From NCBI GenBank assembly GCA_036244855.1, contig BQKZ01001524.1:17907-54275 (forward strand): a stretch of 36,369 nucleotides of DNA. Reading direction: 5' to 3'. This document shows, one piece after another, positions 1 to 12,100 of the stretch. The stretch's first letter is position 1. The number at the start of each line of letters is the position of its first letter. The notes below the pieces were generated by a model, which made no database searches, was not told the origin of the DNA, and saw only the letters and a program-made list of their open reading frames with translations. The stretch is from Temnopleurus reevesii. Its lineage: Eukaryota > Echinodermata > Echinoidea > Temnopleuroida > Temnopleuridae. Made by a program: the position numbers and the translations under genes.

Positions 1-11
1 CCCCCCCCCCC
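1..11. repeat. C homopolymer at the left edge
   Basis: Eleven C bases open the window, followed by a CA-rich stretch. Together with nine G at the right edge it suggests that the sequence ends where homopolymers stopped assembly. Confidence 0.7.
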
Positions 12-883
12 ACCCACACACACACTGACACTAATTGTTTGGGCACAGTTCCGTCTCAATATCTTAATACCCGGATGTGCAACATGACCATATCACGTTC
101 TATAAACTTGCACAATGAAATCACTGCAGGGGAAAGAGTATTTAAACAATATTAGAAAGTATAATGACCCGGATTAAAAAAACACCCTCTTTGTAATTTT
201 GTGCTGCTCATTCTCGAATGCCTGAAATGACACAAAAATCGATACAACGACGGATGTTTATGAATCAATGTTAGGGATGCCTGAGGCTATATTTTAAAAA
301 ATATAAATCGTACCGGCTGCTGCTAGTTTACGCATCATTACGCAAATACCGCATCCAAACTAAACATTACGTAATAACTGTTTTGTGTACAAAAACATGT
401 TGGGGATGATCCAATATCAATATTGATTAACTGAACATTTAGGGACAGTAATATTATACAAAAACTTCATGTAGCTTGATTTTCTTTGTTCAGCCCCATT
501 CAGAAGAAAAACAAACAAACATTAAACATGATCTTTCCTCGAAGAATAGGAAAGCAAATAAGTCGCATGAAAATGGTGAATTTTGATTGATTATACCGAA
601 CACTTAATTTTGATATGTTTATGAACGTCAATATTAATATTTTTTGCTCCTGCCTTTGTTTTCGTTCTCACACAATCATTGGTTTGAGGTGTGTCATTAG
701 AATTTCATAAATGCAATTAGTATATTATATTTCAAGGAATGATATTCATCCAATGTTATTAGATGCATTATTGATACCATTTTCTCGGAATAGACCATGG
801 TAGTAATGACACCTTGAACCGGGGATCGGAGATATGAAGTTTACTAATTGGACTTTGGTAGATTCAATGACCACCCCCCCTCG
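12..883. other. Intergenic sequence, nothing recognised
   Basis: AT-rich, no ORF with recognisable similarity, no repeat found. Confidence 0.7.
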
Positions 884-911
884 CTCTCTCTCTCTCTCTC
901 CCACTCTCTCT

Positions 912-953
<42 letters not shown>
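884..953. repeat. (CT)n microsatellite
   Basis: Nearly pure CT dinucleotides with two CCCA interruptions. The overlapping open frame (Ser/Leu repeats) is not a gene. Confidence 0.95.
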
Positions 954-956
<3 letters not shown>

Positions 957-1698
957 TCTTTAACAGAGCCATTTTGGCAATGTTTTAAATGGGCAATTCA
1001 TGTTGTAATCTTATTTATTCCTCAATTTCTTATTTATTTCTTTTATTTATTAGAATATATTTCAACAGGATGAAAACAAGATTAGCAAAAGCTGTTTAAC
1101 ATCAAGGTCCTGATCAAGGCAACACTGAAAATATAATTGATACAAAATGAAATAGAATACAATTTATATTAAGTACAATTAAAATTCCGATAGAAATACA
1201 AAACTAAAAGAAACTAGTAAATGAATGAATGAATCAATGAATCAATTTCTCTCTTTATCTATCTATCTCTCTATCTAGTGTCCACATTTTTATATATTTA
1301 TCTATTTACCTATTTATCTTTCTCTATCTTTTTTTCCTTTCTTTCTTCCCGTTTCTCTCGTATACCCTTCCCCTTATATTCCGCGATAATAGCAATATAT
1401 TTCCTCTTCTCTATTTCACCAAATAATGCATATCGTTCCTGGTAAGTTTAATCCAGGAAATGTTACTGTAATGTCATAACTCTTTGTTATGATATTAATT
1501 ATTTATTTCCTGAGATTACTAAAATATTACTACACCAGTGTCTAAGAAACCGCGCGTGGTTGTCAATTACAGTTTTCCATCTAAATCGGACTCGTAGAAT
1601 TGGCTTGTATCGAATATCCGTCTCTTGTTTTTGTTGTTGTTGGAAGGCTTTGAACTTGAAACAAGTGGCACAACCTACATAGTCACAAGTAATTGTTG

Positions 1699-3975
1699 TG
1701 ACGTCACAGGAGGGGTACCAGGAAAAGTATCCCAAGTTTAATAGTGTGGATGTGTGATCTTTTGTCCATCATCCCCCTCCTCCTCCTCCTCCAGTTTTTG
1801 GCAAAGGATGGACCATGGCATCACATGACAATGACGAAACAATTGTTACCAGGAACATTTTACTTGGATCCCCAGTGGACTTGAGAATGGTTAGTCTGAA
1901 AAACCCAGACTTAATTGGACACGAGATTTTGAGAAGCATTAAACCCCCGAGACTTGCAAGTTGAATTCGTGATTTTGGCTTGAAAATGGAAGGAAATGAT
2001 TAACAATTATTACTGTTCATTGTGATACGAGATGCAGGGAAATTCACAGCCTTCATTATGTGAGTTTACAATCTCTACTGTTTAGAAAGTCTGAGAAGTT
2101 TTATTGAGACTACAGGTACCAGTTCTTCTTGGCTGTGGACTTCATCCCAAGGCAGTGACGTCTTTTTGGAAGAATGCCAATTGATCGCTGCTCCCAAGAT
2201 AATGTACAAAGTCATGCATTGAGCATGTATCGACGAGCAAGCGAACGACACCACTCGACTGTGACGTCATCAATCTACGAAACTTTTCCGCCTTCGTCGT
2301 AACACTAACAGGTACATTGTAGTCTTCAGACACAAACCAGTTTCGTTACAAGAGAGTGTATACATTTTTTTGAGAAATTAACGTCGAATGATTAGATATC
2401 AAGTATTACTCACCATATTTAAGTATAATTCTGTTAATTTATAATGTAGTCTTTGCTCTCTTATTACAGATACCTATCTCCATTCAAAACATCTAGTTAT
2501 TTTCGTTCAATGTCATGAGGGTCTGTACGTTAAGACTAAGTATATCATCATGTGATGACGCGTCACGTCACAACAAAGGAGAAACAGTTGACTTGCATTT
2601 GACCTCATCAAATTAGAAGAAATCTTGTTGTGGTGTTGTTTATTTGTTTACGTAAGCACGCTGAACTTTAATTGATTTTCCTGGACATTTCTAATTATGC
2701 TTTCCCAGTCACTTTCTCGTAACAAATGGTTTTCCCGATTAATTTTGTGCAATTCGGCCAGGTATGTGCTCAGACGAAATTGAACTGATCGAAAAAAATT
2801 TTAAGTTGACCGGCAAAGCTCGACAAATTTGTTTTTGTTCTTATCCTCTTTATCACCCACATTATCATCATTCTCCGTCGAAAAATAGTTCAAACTAAAG
2901 ATTACAAAAGTTGTTCAAGCGTTTATATACATGCACGTAAGACAAACGAAAAGGCTCATGACTTCACAATTTTTTCTGCCAGAGAATCAACTTCTTAAAA
3001 ATGCGAATTGAATTCATATGATTATTAATTATCATACTTTTGAAGCATAACTTCTGCCAAGATCTTGCAAGACAGTGTCATGCACAGTCATAATTAGAGG
3101 TTGTATTCGCGGGAAAATTGCATTCTTAATAATCGTCTTGTGTTGTTTGCCTATTTTCTTTAGAAAAAAATTAAATTTTGAGGGATCTTCCAAGGAAAAT
3201 GATAGTACATTATCTTTTAATTGGGTCTCACGGATATTTTATTGCCACTGGGAATAACATTCTCTGCATGAGGTGAATCTTGGGTATCATTCCTTGCTAA
3301 TAAATTTACACTAGGGGCGTTCACTTTCTAGAAATTCACGCATTCGTTCACCACTGACAGGCATGGTTCATCTCAGAGCTCTGAATTAAATGTGACCACC
3401 GTATTAACAATATCCTTCCCGACAATTCACAAATCATTTATTATTAGATGTCCCTCATTAATCCGAAAACACGAGCATTCTTTAAAGAATATAAAACTAT
3501 AAAAGAAAAATGAATTAAGAGGATAATTCAATAAATTTGATGTCCGCAGTTATATATCTTTCTGTTATAAGATTAATGAAATCTAACTAATGTTTAAGCG
3601 ATATTTGTGATAGACGGAATATCGTTATGTATTTATTGAAAATCATTATTGCATTTTAATGCAAAATACCCTTCAGCAATATCATAATGTAACTACATGT
3701 GCTATTGATTGCATACAATAATCATAATACCATATACAGACAACTCTCGCCAATGCTATATGAGTTCATCATAGCTAAAATTAGCACAGCCTCGAGTAAA
3801 AGATAACCCAAACAAACCCAAAGCAGGGTGAGAATAAAACGAGAGCTCTTCAATTCATCACATGACGTCACCAAAAAGGATAATTAAAGAAGGAAAAGAT
3901 GTATTATTGTGACCCTTTTTCTGTACCTCCCTTTCACTGTTCACCGAATGTGAAATCTACAGTGCTCTGACGTCA
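1699..3975. promoter_or_regulatory. Cluster of four perfect CRE palindromes (TGACGTCA)
   Basis: Exact TGACGTCA at 1699-1706, 2262-2269, 3863-3870 and 3968-3975, plus partial sites near 2154 (TGACGTC) and 2557-2578. I found no other perfect copy in the window. These bind CREB/ATF bZIP factors. Spread over 2.3 kb, they may mark a distal enhancer or an unannotated promoter. No gene is evident within. Confidence 0.4.
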
Positions 3976-4292
3976 CAGAAAAGCTCTTCTTTCTCTGTAT
4001 ACGGGTAGGCTGTGGGATTATGATGACAATGCGAATTTCCTCGCCTGCCTCCCAATCCTGTCTGCAAGCATTTTGCCTTATATAATTTGTATCATGTGTT
4101 TAGGAAACACCCCCCCCCCCCAAAAAAAAAAGAGAAGAAAATGAATATGGAAGAATTAGAAATAAGATTTTCTTTATTTCTTTCGTTTTCATATTTGTGT
4201 ATTTATTGTCACAGAAATTTTAACAAAAATCAGGATAGCAAACAATCACAATATCAAATTATAGTGGGCCTATGTACGCGACGTCTAAGACC

Positions 4293-4346
4293 CCGTTTAC
4301 ACCGACTTTTAGGCCTCGGGCCAGCCTACTTTTGGGTGTAAACGCT
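4293..4346. repeat. Short inverted repeat, possible MITE remnant
   Basis: CGTTTACACC (4293-4302) and GGGTGTAAACG (4335-4345) are inverted copies around a GC-richer centre. No target duplication was seen. Confidence 0.3.
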
Positions 4347-4591
4347 CGCTGGCCTAATTGTATGGGGAAAAGGTAGGTATAATATGAATAAAGGAGAAGG
4401 ATCTGCGGAAACGGTCTACGTCGTTCAACAGAGCTGAGATAAGTGGACATACGATAAAATAAGAAAGACGATAAATAAATTGCCTTCACCTCTTGTCAAT
4501 AAGCACCCCTCCCCCTCAAAGAAGAAGAAGAAGAATAAATAAATAAATAAATAATAATAACAATAATAATAAGATTAAAAATGAATGAAAG

Positions 4592-5921
4592 ATCCTCCGT
4601 TCGTCCCCTTTCTCTTCTGATTTGTTTTCTTTTCAGAGAATTTACAGGGGCGCGTCCCCACATAATTGTATATTGTGGATGGAAGGATAGGTTATAATTT
4701 TCATTACGCTTTCCATGAAAAAGACAACTACCAGCAAGATAAAATAGCAGACATGGCCAAAATATATAACCGTCTCGATTGCAGTAACTTTCCATACTTC
4801 ACCCATGCAACCTATATAGTCTAGAGCAATGCGTATGATGTAGTCACACAATATGCATACCCTGTATCATGCTCTGCACATGCACACACCGAAAGTCTAA
4901 GGTATGTGCTTGCACACTACATGCAACCTGCTATATCTAAGCTATAAAATAAAACCGTCTTTCCAGATATGCCACATCATGAGAAGTGATCTTGGGGACT
5001 TGTATCCATAACTGCATGGTTTTCAGCCAATGTGTTGATGGTAAATAATAATAATAAAAACAAAATAATCATGAATTAAAAAATCATGATTTTTCGATGT
5101 ACTATTTCCGTAAAATAAAGGGGTCACAGACAATAGATCCATATGCCGTGTATTCAACTGTGCGGACACAACAATCACAAGTCGGTTCCGATTTGAATAA
5201 CATTACAAATGAGCATTGAATTTGTTTTCGACTTATTATTTTTTTTTAGAAATAGTTTATATCGTGATAAATGCAGTTTTAGCTGCACGATCAACGAATT
5301 TCCCACTTCTTTTCACAGGAAGACAACATCTTTATGATTATTCGTTTTATGTTTGTTTTCATCAAACATCAAACAATTTTATATATTGCTTTGGTATGTT
5401 CATCACAATCGAAAACAATATTATTGCGAACACGATCATCACATTAATGATTTAGTACCTCAAGTTACCAAAATCTAAAAGAGTGTGAAAAGTACTTCTA
5501 GGCGTTAACAAAATGATAGCACAGCAAGTGATTGAAAAATAATGTTCCTGTGTATTGCCAACAAAATATGAAAAATATATTTAATAGAGTTAAGTTGAAT
5601 TTAAAAATATATATTGGAAATTTATATTTTGCGAGCGTGGTATCGCGATATCGTGGTTCTGACTTTCAAAATGTCAGTGAGCTGCAATTAGATTCCAACC
5701 AAAGAAGTAAATTTCCTTCGGCAACGGATTTATCTTCTGCACTCGACCCATGTGAGGTGAATGGGTACCTTGCACTGCTTGTGCATCAAGATGTATACCA
5801 TGTATACAGCTTAGGTATATAAAAGCGCCTATATACATGCACTCTGGAGTCTGGAGAATGTAATTTGTACTTTGTAAATGGCATATTTTTATCGTTATTT
5901 ATTTTATCATTATTATTATCC

Positions 5922-5976
<55 letters not shown>
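4592..5976 (+). repeat. Near-duplicate unit, copy 1 (ends in SINE and (ATT)n)
   Basis: It begins GATCCTCCGTTCGTCCCC and matches the sequence right of the N at 5977 over most of its length (for example ATAATTGTATAT..GGAT.GAAGGATAGG, CATCAAACATCA, GCGAACACGATCATCACAT, CAGCAAGTGATTGA.AAATAATGTTCCTG). Divergence is roughly 10-15 percent with indels. No coding sequence is recognised. Confidence 0.75.
5631..5976 (+). mobile_element. tRNA-derived SINE with (ATT)n tail, copy 1
   Basis: The head has a tRNA A-box-like GCGATATCGTGGTTCTGAC and a decayed B box (AATTAGATTCC). A body with GACCCATGTGAGGTGAATGG and GGTACCT follows, then AAAGCGCCTATATACATGC, then a long ATT tail. This order (tRNA head, GAGGTGAATGGGTACC body, GCGC-TATA end, ATT repeats) is typical of invertebrate tRNA-SINEs. 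The element is old, since the B box is degenerate. Confidence 0.6.
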
Positions 5977-5977
5977 N
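5977..5977. other. Single-N assembly join
   Basis: One ambiguous base sits at the boundary between the two near-duplicate units, inside the (ATT)n tail of the first. It probably marks a contig join. Confidence 0.8.
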
Positions 5978-7157
5978 TCCTCCAATCGTCCCCTTTCTCT
6001 TCTGCTTTCTCCTATTTAGAAAATTTACAGGGGCCCCGGCGTACGCCCCCCCCCCCCCCATAATTGTATATGCTGGATAGAAGGATAGGGTTTAGTTTTC
6101 AATACACTTTCCATGAAAAAGACAGCTACCAGCAAGATGAAATTAGCAGACATTACCAAAATATATGACCGCCGCGACTGCAGTAAATTTCCATGCTTCA
6201 TCCATGCAACTTGCTAGCTAAAAGCTATAAAATAACAACAAAAAAAAAACCGTCTTTCCAGATACGGTATGCTAGATCATCAGCACTGATCTTGGAGATT
6301 CATAACTGCATTAACTCTATTATGTGGATAATAGATTTGTGTACAAACAATCATGATTATTCAACGTACTGTAATTAAGACTATATATTTTTAATCATGG
6401 GTGAAATTCAGTTCTAGCTGCATGATCAACACGATTTATTTCCTTCTCTCATTCACCGAGTGACAACATTTAGTATGATTATTTGTTTTTATTTTGTTTT
6501 CATCAAACATCATTTGACAGTTTATACTTTGCTTTGGCACTATTTGGTACGTTCATCGCTATCAAAAGCAAGATTATTGCGAACACGATCATCACATAAA
6601 TGATTTATTTAAAACAAATAGAAGAGCTTGGAAAGTACTCCTAGCAAAATGATTGCACAGCAAGTGATTGAGAAATAATGTTCCTGGGTAATTGTCAACA
6701 AGGTAAGAAAATTATATTTGATAGAGCTAAGTTTTAAAAAAAATATTAGAAATTGAGATTGTGCGAGCGTGGTGTCGCGGTATAGTGGTTCTGACTCTCA
6801 CCTATCAAATTGTCAGTGACCTGCAATTAGAATCCAATCAAAGAAATTAATTTCGTACGGCAATAGGTTTATCTTCTGCACTCGACCCAGGTGAGGTGAA
6901 TCGGTACCTTACACTGCTTGTGCATCGAGATGGAGACAGCTATACAAAAGCGCCTTGAGCATGCACTCTGGAGAGTGGAATTTGTGCTTTGTAAATATTA
7001 TATTTTTATCGTTATTATTATCACTTTCATTATTGTTTTTGTCATTACTATTATTATTATCATTATTGTTATTATTACTATTATTATTATCATTATTATT
7101 ATAATTATTATTATCATTATTATTATTATTATTGTCATTATTATCATCATTATTAAT
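5978..7157 (+). repeat. Near-duplicate unit, copy 2 (ends in SINE and (ATT)n)
   Basis: It starts directly after the single N with TCCTCCAATCGTCCCC, collinear with copy 1, and ends in an imperfect (ATT)n stretch like copy 1. It has a 14-C homopolymer (6046-6059) where copy 1 has a short GCGCGTCCCCA. It may be a real tandem duplication or the other haplotype. Confidence 0.75.
6763..7157 (+). mobile_element. tRNA-derived SINE with (ATT)n tail, copy 2
   Basis: The head GGTGTCGCGGTATAGTGG is close to the A-box region of tRNA-Asp/Glu. The B-box-like AATTAGAATCC follows at about 6825. The body has CGACCCAGGTGAGGTGAATC and GGTACCT, and AAAGCGCCTTGAGCATGC precedes an ATT/ATC-rich tail of about 150 bases. 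Matches copy 1 throughout. Confidence 0.6.
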
Positions 7158-9104
7158 GTAAACTGATTCACAAGTTGACAACAGATTAATTAACACAGAT
7201 TAAAATAAAATACATGTCCTGATTTTGGTTGAGCATTAATTCTAGTTTACCTTCTCCAGCTTTAGTCTAATTCTGAAAATAAAATTGTCAAAGTCTTTGC
7301 TCCATTGCAGTTTTTCATATTTCGTGTAGTTTTTTTTATGAGAACGTTTTTTAATGTAATAAAAATTATATTCTCATACTGCCGTCCCTAAGAAAAGAAA
7401 TCATCATAAATATCTTACATTCTAGTTTCGCTTTCTTAGTATATTCTTAATGGACATACTTCTCTCGTGGTGTGGTATGTGGTTTCAATCATTTCCTGGT
7501 AAATGGACAAAACAAAACAAAACCTTTGTATTTTTCCATCACGGTCTTGCTTTTCGACATTCTTTGAGATCCTTGATTCATTTTGTGCACAGAGAGCAAA
7601 AAGATAGAAACAGGAATAAAAAATACAGCCTACTCCCTATGTTTATCAACATGTACTTACATGCAGATAAAAATAGATATCCTGGTGAACAGCTCATATT
7701 ATTTTGTTTATACAAGCATGAAACAGTTTTAATGATAAAAAAAAAATCATGTTGATACATCGTTAGCATGTCTGTTATTAAAAGTCTTGAAAAGGAAAAT
7801 GGTCAAATTACGCTGGTAATTACCATGGCAACGATATGTTCTTTTAATGTTTGCAAATACAAATATACACATTAATAAGATTGTCATATCAAACAGTGAA
7901 TCACCATCAAATTGGTCCTGAAACGTGTTCTTCCCTTATTTTTATGAAATTAATCTAATAATTGGTTGATTTGATATACCGACTGATTCATTATGATATT
8001 ATCTCATATCTCACGTTATCGACACTTAGGACTTTCTCTTTCTGAATACGTGTAAGACATTCCAAATCGACTGACAAACGTACGAGCTCAAATATGATAA
8101 TGACAGCAGTGATATAATACTCATATCGATATGCAGTGACCATATGCTATTTATAATCATTACAAGCTCGTAATATTTCGTTGGTCAAGCATGTACGATG
8201 CAGGCGTGAACAAAAATTGTTGGCATACCAACCCAATCTATCTTGATTATCAGTCTCCGATCCAGACTTTCTCTTATTGTTGGATTTAGTTGGTCGTGTC
8301 GCGAAAATATCGATATCGTACGTTTTATGATTTCATGAATAATAGTTATAGAAACCTTCTTTGTTCTGTAAACAGTAATTTCCTTGATATTTCGGCTAGG
8401 TAATTATCGTGCATATAATGTTTCTGCAAATCATCCGTGATTCAAAATCATCAAGGAATCATTAGGCTTGATATTCCAAAACACGGCTCACTTGCCAATA
8501 TAAATATTCAGTTATAATAGGATCAGATCTAATCATTAACACAAACCATAGGAGAACTTCTAGATAACCAAAATTCCACTTGTTACTGTTATTTCACTGA
8601 TACATCTCTCAAAACGCCTTGTCCAAAGACTAGAGTAATAATTATGACCGTAATATCTGACACCGATATGACCTTGATGACGTATATCATAACAGGTAAT
8701 ATTTTTGCTATGGTCGTAACGGTCACGAGATGCATGAATTATAACGGTGCATAAAATACTTCCAAAGCGGACAGGTTGGAATGCATTATTCGTGGTAAAG
8801 CAAAACAGGTTGTCTTGATGCTGAAATTATCATTGTTGTCATTTTTCGGGTTGGAGGGGGGGGGGGGAGGAGGATGTCGATCAAAAAAGCAAAGCAGCAA
8901 AATGAAATGAAACAAAGACATAAACAAAAGCCTTTCAGATTTAAAAACAAAAAATGTATGGATATGGTCTGGTTTATCTCCTGTTCAAAATAATCGTAAA
9001 CTTCCTAATTTCCATGGAAAGGAAGGATGTTTTTCAACCACTATCAATAACTTCCTATGTCATTTCATCTCCTTATTTGACTTCCACCGTCAACATCCTT
9101 CTCG
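7158..9104. other. Intergenic sequence, no gene recognised
   Basis: AT-rich. An ORF of 101 codons (7450-7755) matches nothing I know. A G12 run lies at 8856-8867. No other structure seen. Confidence 0.7.
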
Positions 9105-9125
9105 CCCCCCCCCCCTTCTTTTCTT

Positions 9126-9188
<63 letters not shown>

Positions 9189-9196
9189 TCTCTATT
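9105..9196. repeat. C11 run followed by (CT)n microsatellite
   Basis: C11 at 9105-9115, then T/CT-rich and (CT)n to about 9196. The overlapping reading frame is low complexity. Confidence 0.95.
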
Positions 9197-12100
9197 TATG
9201 TATACGAGGGATATGATGAGTTGTATACCTATTCATCATTTCTACCTAAAGATGATTATCAAAGTCCCGAGGAAGCTGTCTTGACACTGAAATCTCTTTG
9301 AAATTGGGTGAACACCCAATCATATTGTTATCTCGCCTTCGTTTCCTATCATTCTGAGCTCACAGAATTCTTGGATATTCTGATTTTTTCCGTATTATGG
9401 AGTGCGGCAAGAAGGCCTGTTTATATTGAATGTATACACTTTTTGTATCAATTAAAAGTATTTCTATAATAATTGGAAAACAGTTTGCAAACATTACGTT
9501 CTGCTACGTCCAGCAAGCCTAGGGCAAACTTTAGGGTTCTTAAAAACAACCTTCAAGTTTATTGAAACTGTGTTCATGCAAAAGACAGTAGAAATGGTAT
9601 GTATGATTGATCATAATTATATACATTTATATTTTGTTAGAAGTAAAAGAAAATAACAACAACGATGTAAAATTATTTAGAGTGCAAATACAACTAGAAA
9701 GAACAATATATGATATTATGTTGAATCAAGTCTTTGCTTGAACAAAAAAGTTTGTAACTTGTACATAAATAAATCATGAAAATTATGATATCATGTAAGA
9801 AGAAAAATCTTCTCTCGCACAAGACTAGACTATACTATTCTACACACTACTATACAGAGTACAGATCAATCTCCTTGGTATGCTAAGAATGTCAACAAAT
9901 GTGGCGTCTTTTATGTACACTTTGTATTGCGGTCATCTCAGTTCACAGAAAATTTTCCGTTCTATTCATAAAAAAGAGGTGCTTGAAAAGTTTATACTTA
10001 CAAAGCCCCCGTAACCTTTTATGAGTAAGCCCATTATACAGTTTTCATTGTGGAAGCTCAGTGCTTCTTTCATGGACACTATGTTCTATTTTAATAGTAG
10101 GACCAAGGAGGACCAATGTGGATCTTTTGTACTAGGACATTATGTCCTGGTCATAGAAGGTGTCTTTGAGCATTCCTGAAAGGCATGATTTGAGCACATC
10201 TTTACAAACCTGTCTTAACTGTACAGAATGTAATTTCAGCAGTTCTCGTTATTTATTTATAATGTAATTCACAATACAACGCGACCACCCTTCCAATTGT
10301 AGTAGTGTTTTAACTAACTTTATAAATAAGTAAATATAATTACTATAATATAATTAACTAACTTTATAAATAAGTAAATATAATTACAACCTCATAAATT
10401 ATTTTGCTTGGAGTAAATATTGGAAAGAATGGTCGTATTTTGCCATTTTAATTAATCTTTACAACCTACCTACCTATACAGGTCGGCTAATCTAGTATGG
10501 AACATCAATTGTACTCCTTTCCATCATATTTTTCAGATTTTTTTTCACAACAATTAAAAAAATGTGCTTCATGTCATGTCTTTTTATTTTTTTCAGTCGG
10601 CTGTTTGATTAGCATGTTTTCAAATGATGACCATTTCCTCAGTATCGATTGTCTGATCAACATAAAGTAACGGTAAAGTTTGCCAAATGTTGTGCGAAAA
10701 GTAATCATGCCAAATGAGCCTTGTATGCTCCTGGAGACTCAAAACAAAACAAAAATAGTTCGAAAGCTTTAAACTTTCTTGTGTGGTCTGGGTTTTTTGT
10801 TTTTGTTTTTTTGATAATTTTTTTGGCGTTTATTAATTGTATCTCTTTTCTTGTGTCCATTGCTATGGTAACCAAGAAAAAACTCAAAATAGGAAAAAAA
10901 AAACAGAGCCTCAAGTAAGTTTGAAGCTTTTGAAGTCGACAAAAATGTACAAAAATTGTGTCTTCTAGAGTAAGAAATTCTTAAAAGAGGCGAAACAAAT
11001 TTATTGTAACAGAAACAATCTAAACAAAACCGAACATGAATGACCCCACAATGCATTCTCATTCATGCTCAACTAATGATAATTTGGCAGACGATCAATT
11101 TGTCGAACGAATTCAACCGTCTCCGTTAATTTGGCGCGAGGATGAATGGCCTGTTCTACAAGTACAGAACTCATCCAAAAATCGATAGTCTTATTGTACC
11201 GGCCAATAAGTTTGGACTCAAGTTGGTACACTTTATCTTTTATCAGATGTGTATAGGGCCTACTTTATGGGATAAAGCGCATCCTGGTTATCTATTCTCC
11301 GAAGAATAAGCTCCCGGGTTGGTCCACAAAACAAACTTGAAAGAATTTTTATGAATGGGTGGATTGATTGGGTGTGTAATTATATTAGGTAAAACACCGA
11401 CCGCTATCTTTTGTTTGTAAACAAAACCACGTTGTTTAGTTCCCGCGTTATTAGACTTGGCCGTATATTGAAGTCGTTTTCTTGAAACTGAGTTTGAAGG
11501 TCGGTGAACTGGGGAAGACGTTATAATTCTTTTAGTTAACAAGATAAGCAAATGATACGTTAATTTAATAGGACGATGTTCCATTACAACACATTAAATG
11601 TAACACAATGTTTTGGACGGCCTCCAAGGATCCCATCGAAATAACAAAAAATATTTATAAAAAGATGAAAAAGAAAGAAATCGGTCAAAATAGATTTCCA
11701 ACAGCCTCAACTTTACAGTTGACGGTATTTTGTGTTTGTATGTTCACAGTTTAGTATCCATTTGTATATACATTAGTTCGTCTTGCTTTGGGATTTTTCT
11801 GCTTCGTTTCCTTGTTCTCTAGATTCTTCTTCTTTTTTCAATCTCTTTGCTGAAATGTTGTCATTGATGTCCACGCGAAAAAATAACACGAATGTAGCAT
11901 GTGTATATAAACTGATCAAAATTGCTGAATTATTTGGAAAATAAATGTATACATTATGGAATATTTCACACTGACTAATATTCATCATCACACCAAGGGA
12001 CCATCAGGGGTCCAAAGTCCACCATGCCCTGCTCGAATCATACACATGTGATAGTGTAAGCTCGAATAAGACAACAAAAACAGCGTCTGAACACTTAAGA

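Larger units (their letters stand above)
954..4590. other. Intergenic sequence with short simple repeats
   Basis: Contains AATG/AATC and TCTA short repeats (1201-1345), (TCC)n at 1775-1793 and the CRE cluster. A 63-codon minus frame (2142-2333) has a protein-like look but no recognised family. A C12/A10 junction lies at 4110-4131 and an AAAT/AAT run at 4535-4572. Confidence 0.7.

Noticed and set aside
5786..7196. Asn-, Leu-, Tyr- or Ile-rich frames
   Set aside because: Translations of (ATT)n SINE tails, one crossing an N.
7450..7755. 101-codon plus-strand frame
   Set aside because: No recognised domain, A/T-driven composition, no promoter or splice context.
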